Origin: Dendrolimus kikuchii
Taxonomy: Eukaryota; Arthropoda; Insecta; Lepidoptera; Lasiocampidae
NCBI GenBank assembly: GCA_019925095.2
Contig: CM034391.1
Span: 26,587,051 to 26,651,050 of the forward strand
Length of the DNA stretch: 64,000 nt
Direction: 5' to 3'
Shown here: in pieces, positions 20,735 through 30,884 of the stretch
How positions within the stretch are numbered: the first letter of the stretch is position 1
How the letters are laid out: the number at the start of each line of letters is the position of its first letter
The notes under the pieces: model-generated
Database searches by the model: none
What the model saw: only the letters and a program-made list of their open reading frames with translations
What the model was told of the DNA's origin: nothing
Made by a program: the position numbers and the translations under genes

Positions 20735-20890
20735 ACATAGTTACTCAGACGAATGTAAGTATAGGCGGAGCCTATATGAATAAAATCGTGAAATGAAGTG
20801 AAGCAGTTTCTTAATAACTTGTGTGCTTAAATATATATAGTATACACGTAGTTTTCGTCTGTGTGGGTATTAGTAATGTGTCCACTGGAA
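20735..20890 (+). repeat. Repeat P, copy 2
   Basis: Partner of 1069-1212; ends GTAATGTGTCCACTGGAAAT just before a B'-type piece. Confidence 0.5.
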
Positions 20891-20891
20891 A

Positions 20892-21019
20892 TTCCTTTTT
20901 TTATTGCTGAAGCACAGCAGACAGGCTGGATGGAATGTTGTTTCCGTCGCCTATAGACATTAGCAACACCAAAGGTGCTGCCGGCCTTGAAGGAGAAGCT
21001 GGAACCTGGCCACTAATGA
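20892..21019 (-). mobile_element. B'-type 3' end, diverged relative of SINE-B
   Basis: TTATTGCTGAAGCACAGCAG and GCTGCCGGCC replace SINE-B's TTATTGCAGGAGTTCAGCAG and GCTGCTGCTCTC. Another three B' pieces (29803, 57712, 62297) share this pattern, so it is a separate family, perhaps the LINE partner of SINE-B. Confidence 0.6.
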
Positions 21020-21127
21020 TTGCTGTATTTAGCTTTTTCTTATGACGTCGTAATTTGCGAACAAGTGCCAAGTAAAATTATACATTTGATTTGGTGTTTT
21101 AAAATTATGCAAAAGAACAATTAATTA

Positions 21128-21242
21128 TGTTATGAATGTCAAAGAGGCAAGTGAGGTGTGTAAGAATAAGCCTAAATGGCGCTCTGTTGTTCGTGCCTAC
21201 CCCGCAAGGGAACTGGCGTGAAGTTATGTATGTATGTATGTA
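21128..21242 (+). mobile_element. LINE-A copy 10, 115 bp
   Basis: Last 30 or so codons plus tail. Flanks ACAATTAATTAT and ACAGTTAATTAT form a 12-bp duplication with one mismatch. Confidence 0.88.
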
Positions 21243-21465
21243 ACAGTTAATTATTAAATTATTGCAATTTTTTTTTATTATATTTGTGTTGTCTTAGAAG
21301 CCAATGGTGCGTTTTGAAATTTAATTCATATATACTTAAAAATTTAATTTGATTTCTGAATGACTATAAATTTAAATGATTTCTAAACCTATACAAATTA
21401 ATATTAATTAAAAATCTAAAATATCCTATAAATAAACCTAACTTAAAAATATATATACAATAGTA
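21243..21465. other. Unassigned stretch
   Basis: A+T-rich, no family recognised; ends in a run of 12 A near 21467-21478. Confidence 0.3.
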
Positions 21466-21479
21466 AAAAAAAAAAAAAC

Positions 21480-21640
21480 TAATATTAAAATAAAACCTAT
21501 ATTAAAGCCCGTCCAGCCCCACCAGACCACTGTCGCTGGGCATTGTACCTAGAAGGCTGGCAGCATTACCTCGCTGGATACAAAGGCTAATCCTTTGAGC
21601 GAGGTAAGCTCCAGCCTTCCGGTCTCCTGTTTTGTCCATT
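21480..21640 (-). mobile_element. Element N, LINE coding end and tail
   Basis: Inverted relative to 41505-41640. The minus strand encodes an [13 protein letters not shown] and [16 protein letters not shown] end, related to element M, so both are probably C-termini of related LINE ORF2s. Confidence 0.55.
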
Positions 21641-22060
21641 AGGCGTTTTAATGACTTAAAAATTGGTCAGAAACTATAAAAAAATATCTACGTGACAAGA
21701 AAGATAGCTGAAATCTAATCTGTCAATTTCTTAGAAGGTACAAGAGAATCACTAGAAATTTCTTTCAAGTTTAAGCAAGAAATGTCGAAATGAATTTTTT
21801 ATAGCGTTAGAAGGTGCGAGGATATTAAGAAATCTAGAATTGAACATTTTCAAGAATTCGTTTCGATTTAGTTGATTTCTTTTTGTCTCTGTCTATCTAT
21901 AATATTATAAAATTCTAAACATGCCGTATCTGTACATTGAAGCTATTTACTTTATTTATGTGACTTGGTATATTTAAACAGACATGAAATCAAACAAAGC
22001 AACCATAAAAAAGTGGCTTATGCAACTTGATTACCAAAAAAGCTGAAAACTTATTATATA
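21641..22060. other. Unassigned stretch
   Basis: No repeat family or coding signal recognised. Confidence 0.3.
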
Positions 22061-22439
22061 ATATTGTTACGAGTTGCGAGACTCGAATTAAAATGCCGTT
22101 GGAATTATTACAGAGTTTATTAGAACTATACAAACACGTATAGCACAGGTACAAGTATAACTGAACACAATCTAAACGTAATGCAGAAGGTCGTAATTCA
22201 ATAAAACGCGCAAAGTCCGTCGAAAGAAAATAATTTTATTTAGGACAAATTATATAAATACAGTAAGCATAATTGCTAACAAATTTAAAACTAGTGTCAT
22301 ACAATCTTGTCCCAAAAGGGGCATCAGACTCAGCATAATGCCGGTCGGTTAGAACCAGCGCTGATCTTCCGCTGTGCCCATGAGGTATCGTCACGGTAGA
22401 CATTACATCATTGTAATAGCATAAAATTAGAATCTTAAA

Positions 22440-22475
22440 CTATATACAAATACATACATACATACTTGTGTATAT

Positions 22476-22545
<70 letters not shown>

Positions 22546-22605
22546 GTATATATACACACACATATATATACACACACACATACATACATACATACATAGT
22601 ACATA
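22440..22605. repeat. TA/CATA microsatellite in the LINE-D 3' UTR
   Basis: Alternating (TA)n, CACACA and (CATA)n. A shorter version sits at the same place in the LINE-D piece near 205-240. Confidence 0.9.
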
Positions 22606-22696
22606 CACAATAGATAGAAATAAGGAAAGGTGTTATAGATACGTTTTTAAAAAAAATTAAATAAATAAACTGAAACGAAATTACAATTAAATTAAG

Positions 22697-24724
22697 TTAA
22701 ATACCACTTGTATCGTGTTTTAAGTCGCGTTGTGAATGTTGGTGCTCTTTTAAAAATATCTTTAATTTAGTTCTGAAACCATTACGACATTGCAAATTTC
22801 GAATAGGTGGTGGAATATTATTCCAGCACCTTGATGCTGCGTAACGAAAACTCCCGCGGAAGCCGGCTGTATAATGGCGCTCAGAGATCAGTTGTATCGC
22901 ACACGTTCTGGAATTGACCATTCTACGGCTTGATACCCAGGAGAGCTTCTCATATAAGTAACGTGGGGTTTTGTACTTAATGACCCCGAAGAGAAGACAC
23001 GCTAGGTGTAGCTTGCGACGGTGGAGCATTTTCATGATTGAATGCTTATTCAAGTATGGTGTTACATGACCTCTTAATGGAATGTCGAAGCAGAATCGAG
23101 CACAAGCATTCTGAACACGCTGAACGAGCCTCTGAGTTTTAGCTAACAAGCGAGGGCCAAAAACAACGTCAGCGTAATTTAATCGAGCTAAAACCAGGGA
23201 TTCCACTAACTGAACACGCAGTTGTTCAGATAAGTAAGGTCTCATCTTGTACAAAACTTTGAGTTTGTAAAAGCAGTTCTTTACTGAATTAGCGACATGC
23301 TTTTCAAATCTCAGCTCACTATCTATTTCCAAGCCCAAATTTCGTGCACTATATACTCGTTCGATTGGCTTATCCATTAGTGCGATTTTTAGTGTGGGCG
23401 TAAGAGCTGAAAGTTGAAATTTTGTGCCAAATAATATATATTTTGTTTTGTCTGGGTTTAGTAATAAGGAGTTATTTTTAGACCAACTGGCTATCCGACT
23501 AAGATCCTCATTCAGTTTAGATATTGCAATGTCAATTTCAGATGGCTTGCAAGATATATATATCTGCGTATCATCGGCATAGAAGTGGCATTTGCAATGT
23601 TTTATATGGTTTTGCATGTCAGCTGAATATAAAATAAAAAGAATTGGGCCCAATATAGATCCTTGAGGCACACCTCTATTCAACGGGAATTTCTCAGACG
23701 ATTGACTTAAACCATTGTTACTATTTAACTTTACATATTGCGAACGTCGACTAAGATAGCTATGGAACCATTGAACTGCATTTCTATCAAACCCATAGTA
23801 GTCTAATTTAGAAATGAGTAAATTAATGTTGATGGAGTCAAATGCCCGAGAAAAATCAAGTAATACAAGTATTGTACAGAATCCTTTGTCTTGGGCACAG
23901 AGTATATTATCCGTAACATCTAATAAAGCGGTTGCGGTGCTACGACCCTTCCTAAATCCCGACTGTAGATCAGGAAGTATGTTATTTTCTTCAAGGTATT
24001 CTGTCACCTGGGCACTTACAACTTTCTCTAGAACTTTTGACAGACATGGTAATATGCTTATAGGCCTAAGGTCTTTTAAATCTGATGGATTAGAGGTTTT
24101 TGGTAACGGACTAACTATAGCGGTTTTCCAAGTGTCAGGAAAGGTTGATGTTCTGATAGATAAGTTTATAATGGCAGTAATTGAATTGAGGCTGTGAGGC
24201 AGAGTCATTAACAACATATGCAGATTTATGAGATCACAGCCTTCCGCATTAGATTTTAAGCTATTAATAATTTTGTTCACTGCTTTCGGGTTAACCTGCT
24301 TAATATGAAACGTTGAGTCGCCAAATTTGTGGTACGCGTAGTAAGTTAACAAAGACATACTAACAGCAGATGTACCCGGTATATTTAAAAAACTATTATT
24401 AATACTATCGGGATTGTTAAAGTGAGGCGGCAATTCCATATTATTTTTGGGTAAAAGCGTATTTCTAAGATTTTTCCACAAAGTTTTTGGATGATGAATT
24501 TTATTTACAATGTTATATTTAAAATAAGCTGATTTTTCAAAGAAAAGTGCACGATTGACCAATGATTTTAAACTTTTGTAGTATTCCTTTTTACTTGGCA
24601 CATAAGTTCGATGATACTCTGCTGCGGCCTTATCACGCAACCTCATCATAATTTTAATGGTGTCTGTGAGCCATGGAGCCGAACGATCTTTAATTACAAT
24701 GGACTTCACTGGCGCATGGCGCAT
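22697..24724 (-). CDS. LINE-D reverse transcriptase (ORF2 fragment, open for 675 codons)
   Basis: RNA-directed DNA polymerase of a non-LTR retrotransposon. It would reverse-transcribe the element's own RNA at a nicked chromosomal target. Residues 11-95 match the linker between endonuclease and RT (APWLTD...). RT proper lies at about 195-470: LRPISILPCLSK (219-230), LLDFSRAFDS with the first catalytic Asp at 290, GVPQGSILGP (351-360), YADD (382-385) with the Asp pair. The C-terminal domain ends near ...KIFLKEH. The motif wording and C-terminal region fit the CR1/L2/Daphne group. There are no internal stops or frameshifts. The ATG lies exactly at the 5' truncation point, so it is not the native start; a full ORF2 would be about 300 residues longer. 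The antisense frame at 23814-24197 is a shadow. Confidence 0.92.
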   Translation of the reverse strand: MRHAPVKSIVIKDRSAPWLTDTIKIMMRLRDKAAAEYHRTYVPSKKEYYKSLKSLVNRALFFEKSAYFKYNIVNKIHHPKTLWKNLRNTLLPKNNMELPPHFNNPDSINNSFLNIPGTSAVSMSLLTYYAYHKFGDSTFHIKQVNPKAVNKIINSLKSNAEGCDLINLHMLLMTLPHSLNSITAIINLSIRTSTFPDTWKTAIVSPLPKTSNPSDLKDLRPISILPCLSKVLEKVVSAQVTEYLEENNILPDLQSGFRKGRSTATALLDVTDNILCAQDKGFCTILVLLDFSRAFDSININLLISKLDYYGFDRNAVQWFHSYLSRRSQYVKLNSNNGLSQSSEKFPLNRGVPQGSILGPILFILYSADMQNHIKHCKCHFYADDTQIYISCKPSEIDIAISKLNEDLSRIASWSKNNSLLLNPDKTKYILFGTKFQLSALTPTLKIALMDKPIERVYSARNLGLEIDSELRFEKHVANSVKNCFYKLKVLYKMRPYLSEQLRVQLVESLVLARLNYADVVFGPRLLAKTQRLVQRVQNACARFCFDIPLRGHVTPYLNKHSIMKMLHRRKLHLACLLFGVIKYKTPRYLYEKLSWVSSRRMVNSRTCAIQLISERHYTAGFRGSFRYAASRCWNNIPPPIRNLQCRNGFRTKLKIFLKEHQHSQRDLKHDTSGI

Positions 24725-24954
24725 TCAAATGCTGACGGGTAATAAATGTGCTTCTACAAATCTGTACGTGGAATTTGTCTTTGTCGGCACCTAGGTTGTA
24801 ACAATATTATATAAATCAACCTTATTATGTATATCAGAATCTTCTTATCCATCATATACACACACACACAAACATACACAAGTTAATATCTATTTTTAAA
24901 AGTAATTTAGTTTTAAAGACAAAAATTCTTAAGTCAGTCACACACGTTATTGGT

Positions 24955-25365
24955 GGCAGTTGGACTGTATGATTATTATTATTGAATTTTTTACATGAAT
25001 CCAAATATACATAGAATAACTACAAATTATGCAAGAGAGTCGACGTTGAGAATTATAGTAGAATTGTGAATTGTGAAGAGTTATAAATGAATGACTGAAG
25101 AATGTGAATTAATCTGAATTAATAATTTAATGGCCAATTTTTGCCTCCTATATCCCGCGTACCGTCCGCCGCCTAGCTGCTAACTGTGTGAGCTATGGGC
25201 GTCGGCGGTATGCGGGGCGCGGAGAGTAGGTGTGCTCCGGCTTGCTCTCTGTCCGCAACACACGTACTTGGTGTCCCGCGATACAGGCTAATCCTACTGC
25301 GCAACCTATGTAAGCATTATTACTATGTAATTTTTTGTCAATAAATTGATTTTGATTAAAAAAAA
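24955..25365 (+). repeat. Repeat O, copy 1
   Basis: GGCCAATTTTTGCCTCC, CCGCGTACCGTCCGCCG and GCGGGGCGCGGAGAGTAGG recur inverted at 48230-48485. The right end, AATAAATTGATTTTGATT plus A-run, looks like a polyadenylated 3' end. Unclassified. Confidence 0.55.
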
Positions 25366-25379
25366 ACTACTGAAATAAA

Positions 25380-25575
25380 CTACATAAACTATGGAGAACA
25401 CGATGCAATTTTTAGATTTCATGCCTGTTTTTTGGTTTGTCTGTTTGTTCGGGATTCACGCAAAAACCACTGGGCCGATTTCGATGCGGTGTTCGCTAGT
25501 CGACAGAAAATTCTTAGACTTAAAATAGGCCCTACTTTTTATCCTAGGAATCCCGTAGGAATTATTTAATATGGA
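25380..25575. mobile_element. Helitron-like scrap
   Basis: GTTTGTTCGGGATTCACGC, ACTGGGCCGATTTCGATG and CTTTTTATCCTAGGAATCC are typical of CTAG-ended lepidopteran elements; no ends seen. Confidence 0.4.
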
Positions 25576-25729
25576 TTGAAAAAAAAATCGAATTCAAATG
25601 TGATTTGAAGAATAATTCTTTTGTTAACTTTATGATTAAATAAAAAAAAATATGACTCATGCTTGTCTATATTGTAAATTTGTAACATGCTTGTATGTAT
25701 ATTGCGCATAATAACGTGTATCGATTCAT

Positions 25730-25838
25730 CCAGGTTCCAGTCTCCCTTCAGAAATCGGCAACACACTCTTAGCATCTTTGGTGTTACAAATGTCCATAGG
25801 CGATGATAACCGCTTTCCATCAGGTGGGTCGTCTGTCT
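25730..25838 (+). mobile_element. SINE-B, 3' part
   Basis: From CCAGGTTCCAGTCTCCC to GTCGTCTGTC, joined tail-side to the inverted copy that follows. It is more diverged than its neighbour (AGAAATCGGCAACACACTC). Confidence 0.8.
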
Positions 25839-26082
25839 TTTTTTTATTGCAGTACAGCAGACAAGCAGACGGCCCACTTGATGGAAAGCGGTTACCATCG
25901 CCTATGGACATTTGCAACACCAAAGGCGCTACAAGTGCGCTACTGCTCTCTTAAGGGAGACTGAAACCTGGTCCCGAATGCCGGAACATAACTCAAGGTC
26001 ATTATGGCGACATGCTTTAGACGAGGGGTGGTAGCCATTCAGTCGGGCAAATGCCCTACCACCTGGCTGTGGGTTGTTTTGT
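25839..26082 (-). mobile_element. SINE-B, 5'-truncated
   Basis: Starts at the T-run and ATTGCAGTACAGCAG and ends at GGGTTGTTTTG. The 5' 70 or so bases are missing. It forms an inverted pair with 25730-25838. Confidence 0.85.
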
Positions 26083-26094
26083 TGATTTTATAAA

Positions 26095-26130
26095 ACTGTC
26101 TGCTGAACTCTTGCAATAATAAAAAAAATA
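26095..26130 (+). mobile_element. SINE-B, 3' tail only
   Basis: ACTGTCTGCTGAACTCTTGC followed by AATAATAAAAAA; only the last 36 bases remain. Confidence 0.6.
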
Positions 26131-26238
26131 AGTATGTATGAAAGCGTATACATTTCCTTTACTTAGTTATAACTTATAACTAACAAGTTTATTCCCCAAT
26201 GCAATTAGTTCTCTTTACAAACAAATAACACTTTTCTA

Positions 26239-26605
26239 CATACATACATAACTTCACGCCAGTTTCCTTGCGGGGTAGGCACGAACAACAGAGTGCCATT
26301 TAGGCTTATTCTTACACACCTCACTTGCCTCTTTGACATTCATAACTCTTGTCATGCAAGCTCGTCTGTTCTTAAGGCTCCTGACATCACCTTCTTCTAG
26401 TACACGATCAATTTGATCATGGAAGCTGTGTCGTGGCCTTCCACGACTTCTGCATCCATCCACTTTTGCATTGTATATCTGTTTAGTCATTCTTCCATCA
26501 TGCATTCTTTCCACATGCCCGAACCACCGGAGCATTCCTTTCCTTACCTTCACCCCGACACTCTCTTTCAGACCAACTCTCTTTCTTACTTCGGTATTAT
26601 TCGGT
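26239..26605 (-). mobile_element. LINE-A copy 11, exact 11-bp duplication
   Basis: ACACTTTTCTA is at 26228-26238 and 26606-26616. The last 99 codons are open (26254-26553, VKVRKGMLRWFGHVERMH start). Confidence 0.95.
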
Positions 26606-26616
26606 ACACTTTTCTA

Positions 26617-26990
26617 GTATAACTTATTCGATACTAAACACCATTTTCCTTTGAGTACTAGTTTTTGGCAAAGTTTTCTTTATTACCTTGCTTGCTAGTC
26701 ATTTTCTTTTCCTCGTACGGGAGCAATAACCTGTGAGAATGAAGTTTCCCAACTGACGTTATAGGACTGTCATTTACTTAAGTAATAGCAAATAATCTCG
26801 GACTTTTGACCTTGGAATTCAGCAATTAGTGGTGCGTTGTCCAACGGGGTAACTATCATAGACGCACCACACATAACATCGCATCGTATTATTTTGTACT
26901 CCCCTCTCGGGCGATTGAGCCATGGGCTCTCGCCAGTGGTGCTTCACCACTATACAACAGGGGTCATACACTATTGAAACATTACACATT
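26617..26990. other. Unassigned stretch
   Basis: No family recognised. Bases 26850-26950 are moderately G+C-rich (CTCTCGGGCGATTGAGCCAT) with a vague LINE-like look. Confidence 0.3.
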
Positions 26991-26995
26991 TTTTT

Positions 26996-27508
26996 TTACA
27001 TACATACATACATAACTTCACGCCAGTTCCCTTGCGGTGTAGGCACGAACAACAGAGCGCCATTTAGGTTTATTCGTCTGTTCTTAAGACTCCTGACATC
27101 ACCTTCTGCTAGTACACGATCAATTTGATCATGGAAGGTGTGTCGTGGCCTTCCACGACTTCTGCATCCATCCACTTTTGCATTGTATATCTGTTTAGCC
27201 ATTCTTTCCACATGCCCGAACCACCGGAGCATTCCTTTCCTTACCTTCACCCCGACACTCTCTTTCTTACTTCGGTATTCGGAACGCGGTCCGCGAGCGT
27301 CCGACCGCGTTAACTCTACTTTCATGCTCTCTCTTCCATACCCAACTCTCGCTTCTATACGTGAGCGTAGGTACCAACCAGTACCGCGTTGTGTATGGCA
27401 AGCTGGGCCTTCTGGCTGAGGTTCTTAGCGCCTAGAAGTTTACCTAACGCTCCATTCACACTATTCCCCAAATTCACTCTTCTTTCTATATCAGCGGTGT
27501 ACCTTTTT
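26996..27508 (-). mobile_element. LINE-A copy 12, with internal deletion
   Basis: Extends on the 5' side to the ADIERR region (TATATCAGCGGTGTACC) but lacks about 55 bases between TTTATTCGTCTG and the upstream codons, and has small indels near 27375. The left tail is a T-run plus CATACATACATA. No duplication can be told from the T-runs. Confidence 0.88.
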
Positions 27509-27660
27509 TTTGCCAAGGGAAATCCTTTTAAGGACTAAGTCGCGACAGGCACAGAAGCCTGGAGCCATGTTCTCGACCCGTGTGAGAGTGTGGGATTCGC
27601 CAGTGCCCAGTCAGGACTGGTGCCACGACATTTACAATATAATCATTTTTTCTTACACTA
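27509..27660. other. Unassigned, short GC-rich piece
   Basis: GACTAAGTCGCGACAGGC and GTGGGATTCGCCAGTGCCC are unlike the neighbours; possibly part of an unrecognised LINE. Confidence 0.3.
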
Positions 27661-27675
27661 TTTTTAATTCATTTT

Positions 27676-27987
27676 ATCCGTGCAGGAACGGAGAAAGAAT
27701 ACAATTTCCTGCGGCCGGGCGGCCTGTCGTAAGAGGCGACTTAACAACCCACAGCCAGGTGGTAGGGCATTTACCCGACTGGATGGCTACCACCCCTGGT
27801 CTAAAGTATGTCACCATAACAACCTTGAGTTGTGTTCCGGCATTAGTGACCAGATTCCAGTCTCCCTTAAGAGAGCAGCAGCGCATTTGTAGCAACTTTG
27901 GTGTTGCAAATGTCCATAGGCGTTGGTAAACGCTTTTCATCAAGTGGGCCGTCTGCCTGTCTGCTGATCTCCTGCAATAAAAAAAGA
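27676..27987 (+). mobile_element. SINE-B, full length
   Basis: Complete, with the CTGATCTCCTGCAATAAAAA end variant shared with the copies at 38.0, 41.2 and 51.3 kb, which suggests a subfamily. Confidence 0.92.
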
Positions 27988-28046
27988 ATCAAATTTGTTT
28001 TCTATTTTTTAGTTGGATTTTCTATAAAAGCGTTTTTTATTTTATA

Positions 28047-28660
28047 TTTGTATGTCTTTCGAGACCACGGGCCTTAAAAATGGCCCGGACATTTGGAAGG
28101 CTTGCGTGGGGCCATGGGAAGGCCAACACGTAAAGACCCCTTGACAAATTTAATCTAATGTAGCGTGGCACTGACCGGCGATTATCCCTCTCTAAACCAT
28201 ATAACAATGCACCCAAGGACAAGCCCCGGCCAGTGTAGGACTATTGTACGAAAAGAAGACAAAAAGTACCGGGCTATTGGGGTGAACTGCTAGTGGTACT
28301 AGGGGTCTGGGAATATGGGGACTATGGCGTCTGCCCGTCGCAATGTTCAGGGAACATGGAAAAATGGGCAGACGGTGACTCGCCACTCCCTGCATGGGCC
28401 CCAAAAAAATGTCATAAAGACAGGGGCAAACATGGGTGTGAGTGGCTAAGGGGTGTAGAGAGGTGGGCTGCAGGTTCACCGAAGCTACTTCTGACGTGAT
28501 GCCATTTATCACTTCCACCCCTGGAGCTTGAGTCTTAGCTCTCGTGATCTCCACTCCGTGCCGGCCAGCTAAGGCAAGCACGGAGGCGGGGGCCTTGCCT
28601 TGGCCCCCGGACACAGGTACGAGGTGTCGCTACTCAACTAAGGCTTCGCCACAAAGCCCC
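28047..28660 (-). mobile_element. GC-rich element I, copy 2
   Basis: Collinear with 20070-20700 and less damaged in its frame: 140 minus-strand codons (28192-28614) start MSGGQGKAPASVLALAG. The frame overlaps most of the element. It ends CTAAGGCTTCGCCACAAAG, just before LINE-H. Confidence 0.55.
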
Positions 28661-28679
28661 CCTGCGGGTCAATAATATA

Positions 28680-28966
28680 ATTTTTTTTTTTTTCTATTGG
28701 ACTTGACTTTATGTTGTTGGTCCGAAGACCTTACAACTTTACCGGGGTTTTTGGGGCGTTCGAGCCCGGGGGGGGCAACTTGCTCGAGGGAGCTCCCTAA
28801 GCAGTTTTACCTCGGCTGGACTGTTGCCATGAGAGGGGGATGAATTTAATGATGCCCACCATAGGGCGACACAAAGCACTAATTGAGAACGGGCGACGGG
28901 TAATATAAAGCCCGAGGGGAAGGATCCCGGCGGGCCGGGATAAAATAGCGGGCCGGGATTCAATAT
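28680..28966 (-). mobile_element. LINE-H 3' UTR, copy 1
   Basis: T-run (the poly(A) end), then TATTGGACTTGACTTTATG and a GC-rich UTR (GGGGGGGCAACTTGCTCGAG, GGGCGACGGGTAATATAAAG). The coding end is not included. TCAATAATATAATT and TCAATATTAATT on the two sides may be a decayed duplication. Confidence 0.8.
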
Positions 28967-29094
28967 TAATTGTTATAACAATTAGGATAAGTGTTACATA
29001 TCTAAACTAATATTATAAAGAGGAAAGTTTTGTATTTTTGTAAAGAATAAACTAAATAAATAAAAAGTCGTTGTGAGCTTCAAGTGGAACGTAA

Positions 29095-29605
29095 TCATTA
29101 TATATCCCCAATATGAGCAAGTTACGCTCGTATTATTGGTAATATATAACGTACCACTCTGTGGCCGATTACAAACACCCAGACCGTAGCATACAATTTT
29201 TTTTCTATTTTTTTTATTGCAGGAGTTCAGCAGACAGGCAGATGGCCCACTTGATGGAATGTGGTTACCATCGCCTATGGACATTTGCAACACCAAAGGT
29301 GCTACAATTGCGCTGCTGCTCTCTTAAGGGAGACTGGAACCTGGTTACTAATGCCGGAACACAACTCAAGATTGTTATGACGGCATACTCTAGACCAGGG
29401 GTGGTAGCCATCCAGTCGGGCAAATACCCTACCACCTGGCTGTGAGTTGTTTTGTCGCCACTTACGACAGGCCGCCCGGCTGCAGGAAATTCTATTCTTT
29501 CTCCATTCCTGCACGGATAAAAAAACAATGGAAAGTTTGATTCAAAATTTACCATGCCAAGAATCGAACCTGAGACCTGAGACCCTATCAACGAATAAAC
29601 ACATC
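29095..29605 (-). mobile_element. SINE-K, split by SINE-B
   Basis: The left part, 29095-29195, has CCCAATATGAGCAAGTTACG and CACCCAGACCGTAG. The head AAGAATCGAACCTGAGACC resumes at 29560, with a weakened box B. Confidence 0.7.
29196..29518 (-). mobile_element. SINE-B, full length, inside SINE-K
   Basis: Complete to CTCCATTCCTGCACGGAT. ACAAT occurs on both sides but is too short and A+T-rich to be sure it is the duplication. Confidence 0.9.
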
Positions 29606-29609
29606 TACG

Positions 29610-29770
29610 ATTAATTAAATGATAATCACAGCCACGTCCCACTGCTGGGCTCGGGCCTCGTTCATAGGGGAACGGACAGTATACCCGCCACGCAGGCTTG
29701 ATACGTCGGTTATCTCGATGTGCAAGTTTCATCACGATGGTTTTTCTTCACCGTTAGCACGTGGTATTTG
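29610..29770 (-). mobile_element. SINE-T, 3' half
   Basis: Complement of the 3' half of the SINE at 55568-55880: CCCACTGCTGGGCTCGGGCC, TACCCGCCACGC, CGGTTATCTCGATGTGC, CACCGTTAGCACGTGGT. The tRNA-like head is absent. Confidence 0.75.
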
Positions 29771-29802
29771 TATATGAACATTAGGTTAGAAAACTGCCTA
29801 AC

Positions 29803-29930
29803 TTTTTTTATTATCGCTGAAGTACAGCAGACAGGCGGACGGCCCACCTGATGGAAAGCGGTTACCGTCGCCTATAGACGTTTGCAACACCAGAGGTGTC
29901 ACTAACGCGCTGCCGGCCTCGAAGAAATTT
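29803..29930 (-). mobile_element. B'-type 3' end, copy 2
   Basis: TTATCGCTGAAGTACAGCAG, CCACCTGATGGAAAGCGG, GCTGCCGGCCTCGAAG. Same diagnostic words as 20892-21019. Confidence 0.6.
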
Positions 29931-30056
29931 TTAACTGCCTACCTACTGATAATTCGATCGGATTAAGCCATAAAAAGCTGAATGAGCTAAGACAACTGGT
30001 AATACAACTGGGGATGAGTTGTGGACTCTGTCGGCGGAGCTGATTCTAGACTCATC

Positions 30057-30295
30057 TGCCAGGTGGTAGGGCATTTGCCCGACTGGATGGCTACCACCCC
30101 TGGTCTAGAGCATGCCGCCATAACAACTTTGAGTTGTGTTCCGGCATTAGTGACCAGGTTCCAGACTCACTTAAGAGAGCAGCAGCGCATTTGTAGCACC
30201 TTTGGTGTTGCAAATGTCCATAGGCGATGGTAACCACTTTCCATCTAGTGGGCCGTCTGCCTGTCTGCTGAACTCCTGCGATAAAAAAAAAAAGT
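30057..30295 (+). mobile_element. SINE-B, 5'-truncated
   Basis: Starts at GCCAGGTGGTAGGGCATTTG and ends CTCCTGCGATAAAAAAAAAA. Confidence 0.88.
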
Positions 30296-30431
30296 TATTT
30301 ACTAACACTTCGTAGCGTGTTATAGCTCGTAGATAAGCATGTAACAGCTATAGCAAATCGTTACTTAAAACGGTTGACATGCCTCTGACGCACCGTATCG
30401 GTATTGATACAGCTAGTAACGGCTATCAGTT

Positions 30432-30869
30432 TTTTTTATATATTATGAACAACTCTACGGACTCGAGTTCCGTACCCTTTTTTACAACTTAATTTCTAGA
30501 TTTAATTTTTTGAATTTAACACGCTTATTAGTTATTTTGGTACTTGTGTGTGACATTAATTTTTTGATATTTGTGTTGAGGTGTATGTATCTGACGAATA
30601 ACTTATTATATTAATTTATTCTAGTTTTAATACTAAACTTATACTAATGTAGAGTGTATCTGTTACATGCTGGTGTTGTGAGTGCATGTGCAGTGTGGGC
30701 CTTATATCTATACTTATATATATTGTCCTATCTAGTGCGATGTGTGTGTTGTTTTTTCTTTTCTGTGCCTGGGTTATTAATTTTTAGGCTCTTTGTGTGT
30801 CTTGGTTTGTTTGTGAAGTGTGCGTGTAATGCAATGCGGTGGTAGTGCGCGTTGGTTTTAGTATGTGTA
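30432..30869 (-). mobile_element. Retroposon C, copy 4, full length, 15-bp duplication
   Basis: TAACGGCTATCAGTT is at 30417-30431 and 30870-30884, which fixes the length at 438 bp. On the minus strand it starts ACACATACTAAAACCAACGC. Near its 3' end it has the 19-nt near-palindrome TACGGACTCGAGTTCCGTA (30456-30474 on the plus strand). This is the reference copy for the family. Confidence 0.93.
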
Positions 30870-30884
30870 TAACGGCTATCAGTT

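Larger units (their letters stand above)
22223..24724 (-). mobile_element. LINE-D, CR1/L2-like, 5'-truncated
   Basis: The unit covers the 3' UTR (22223-22696) and ORF2 (22697-24724). Its 3' end reads AATAAAATTATTTTCTTTC on the minus strand, and the UTR holds a long TA/CATA microsatellite. Both junctions with LTR sequence are sharp. It is 5'-truncated before the reverse transcriptase, so the endonuclease is missing. Confidence 0.85.
22065..24803 (-). mobile_element. LTR-1 solo LTR, interrupted by LINE-D
   Basis: The outer ends are intact LTR ends: TGTTACGAG at 22065 and TTGTAACA at 24796-24803. The target duplication ATAT lies at 22061-22064 and 24804-24807. Only about 160 bases of LTR remain on the left and 78 on the right; roughly 220 bases of LTR are absent at the LINE-D site. 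Confidence 0.85.

Noticed and set aside
22466..22660. 64-codon frame in the TA/CATA tract
   Set aside because: Alternating Tyr-Ile from a dinucleotide microsatellite.
23814..24197. 127-codon plus-strand frame
   Set aside because: Lies antisense to the catalytic core of the LINE-D reverse transcriptase; shadow frame without a recognisable domain.
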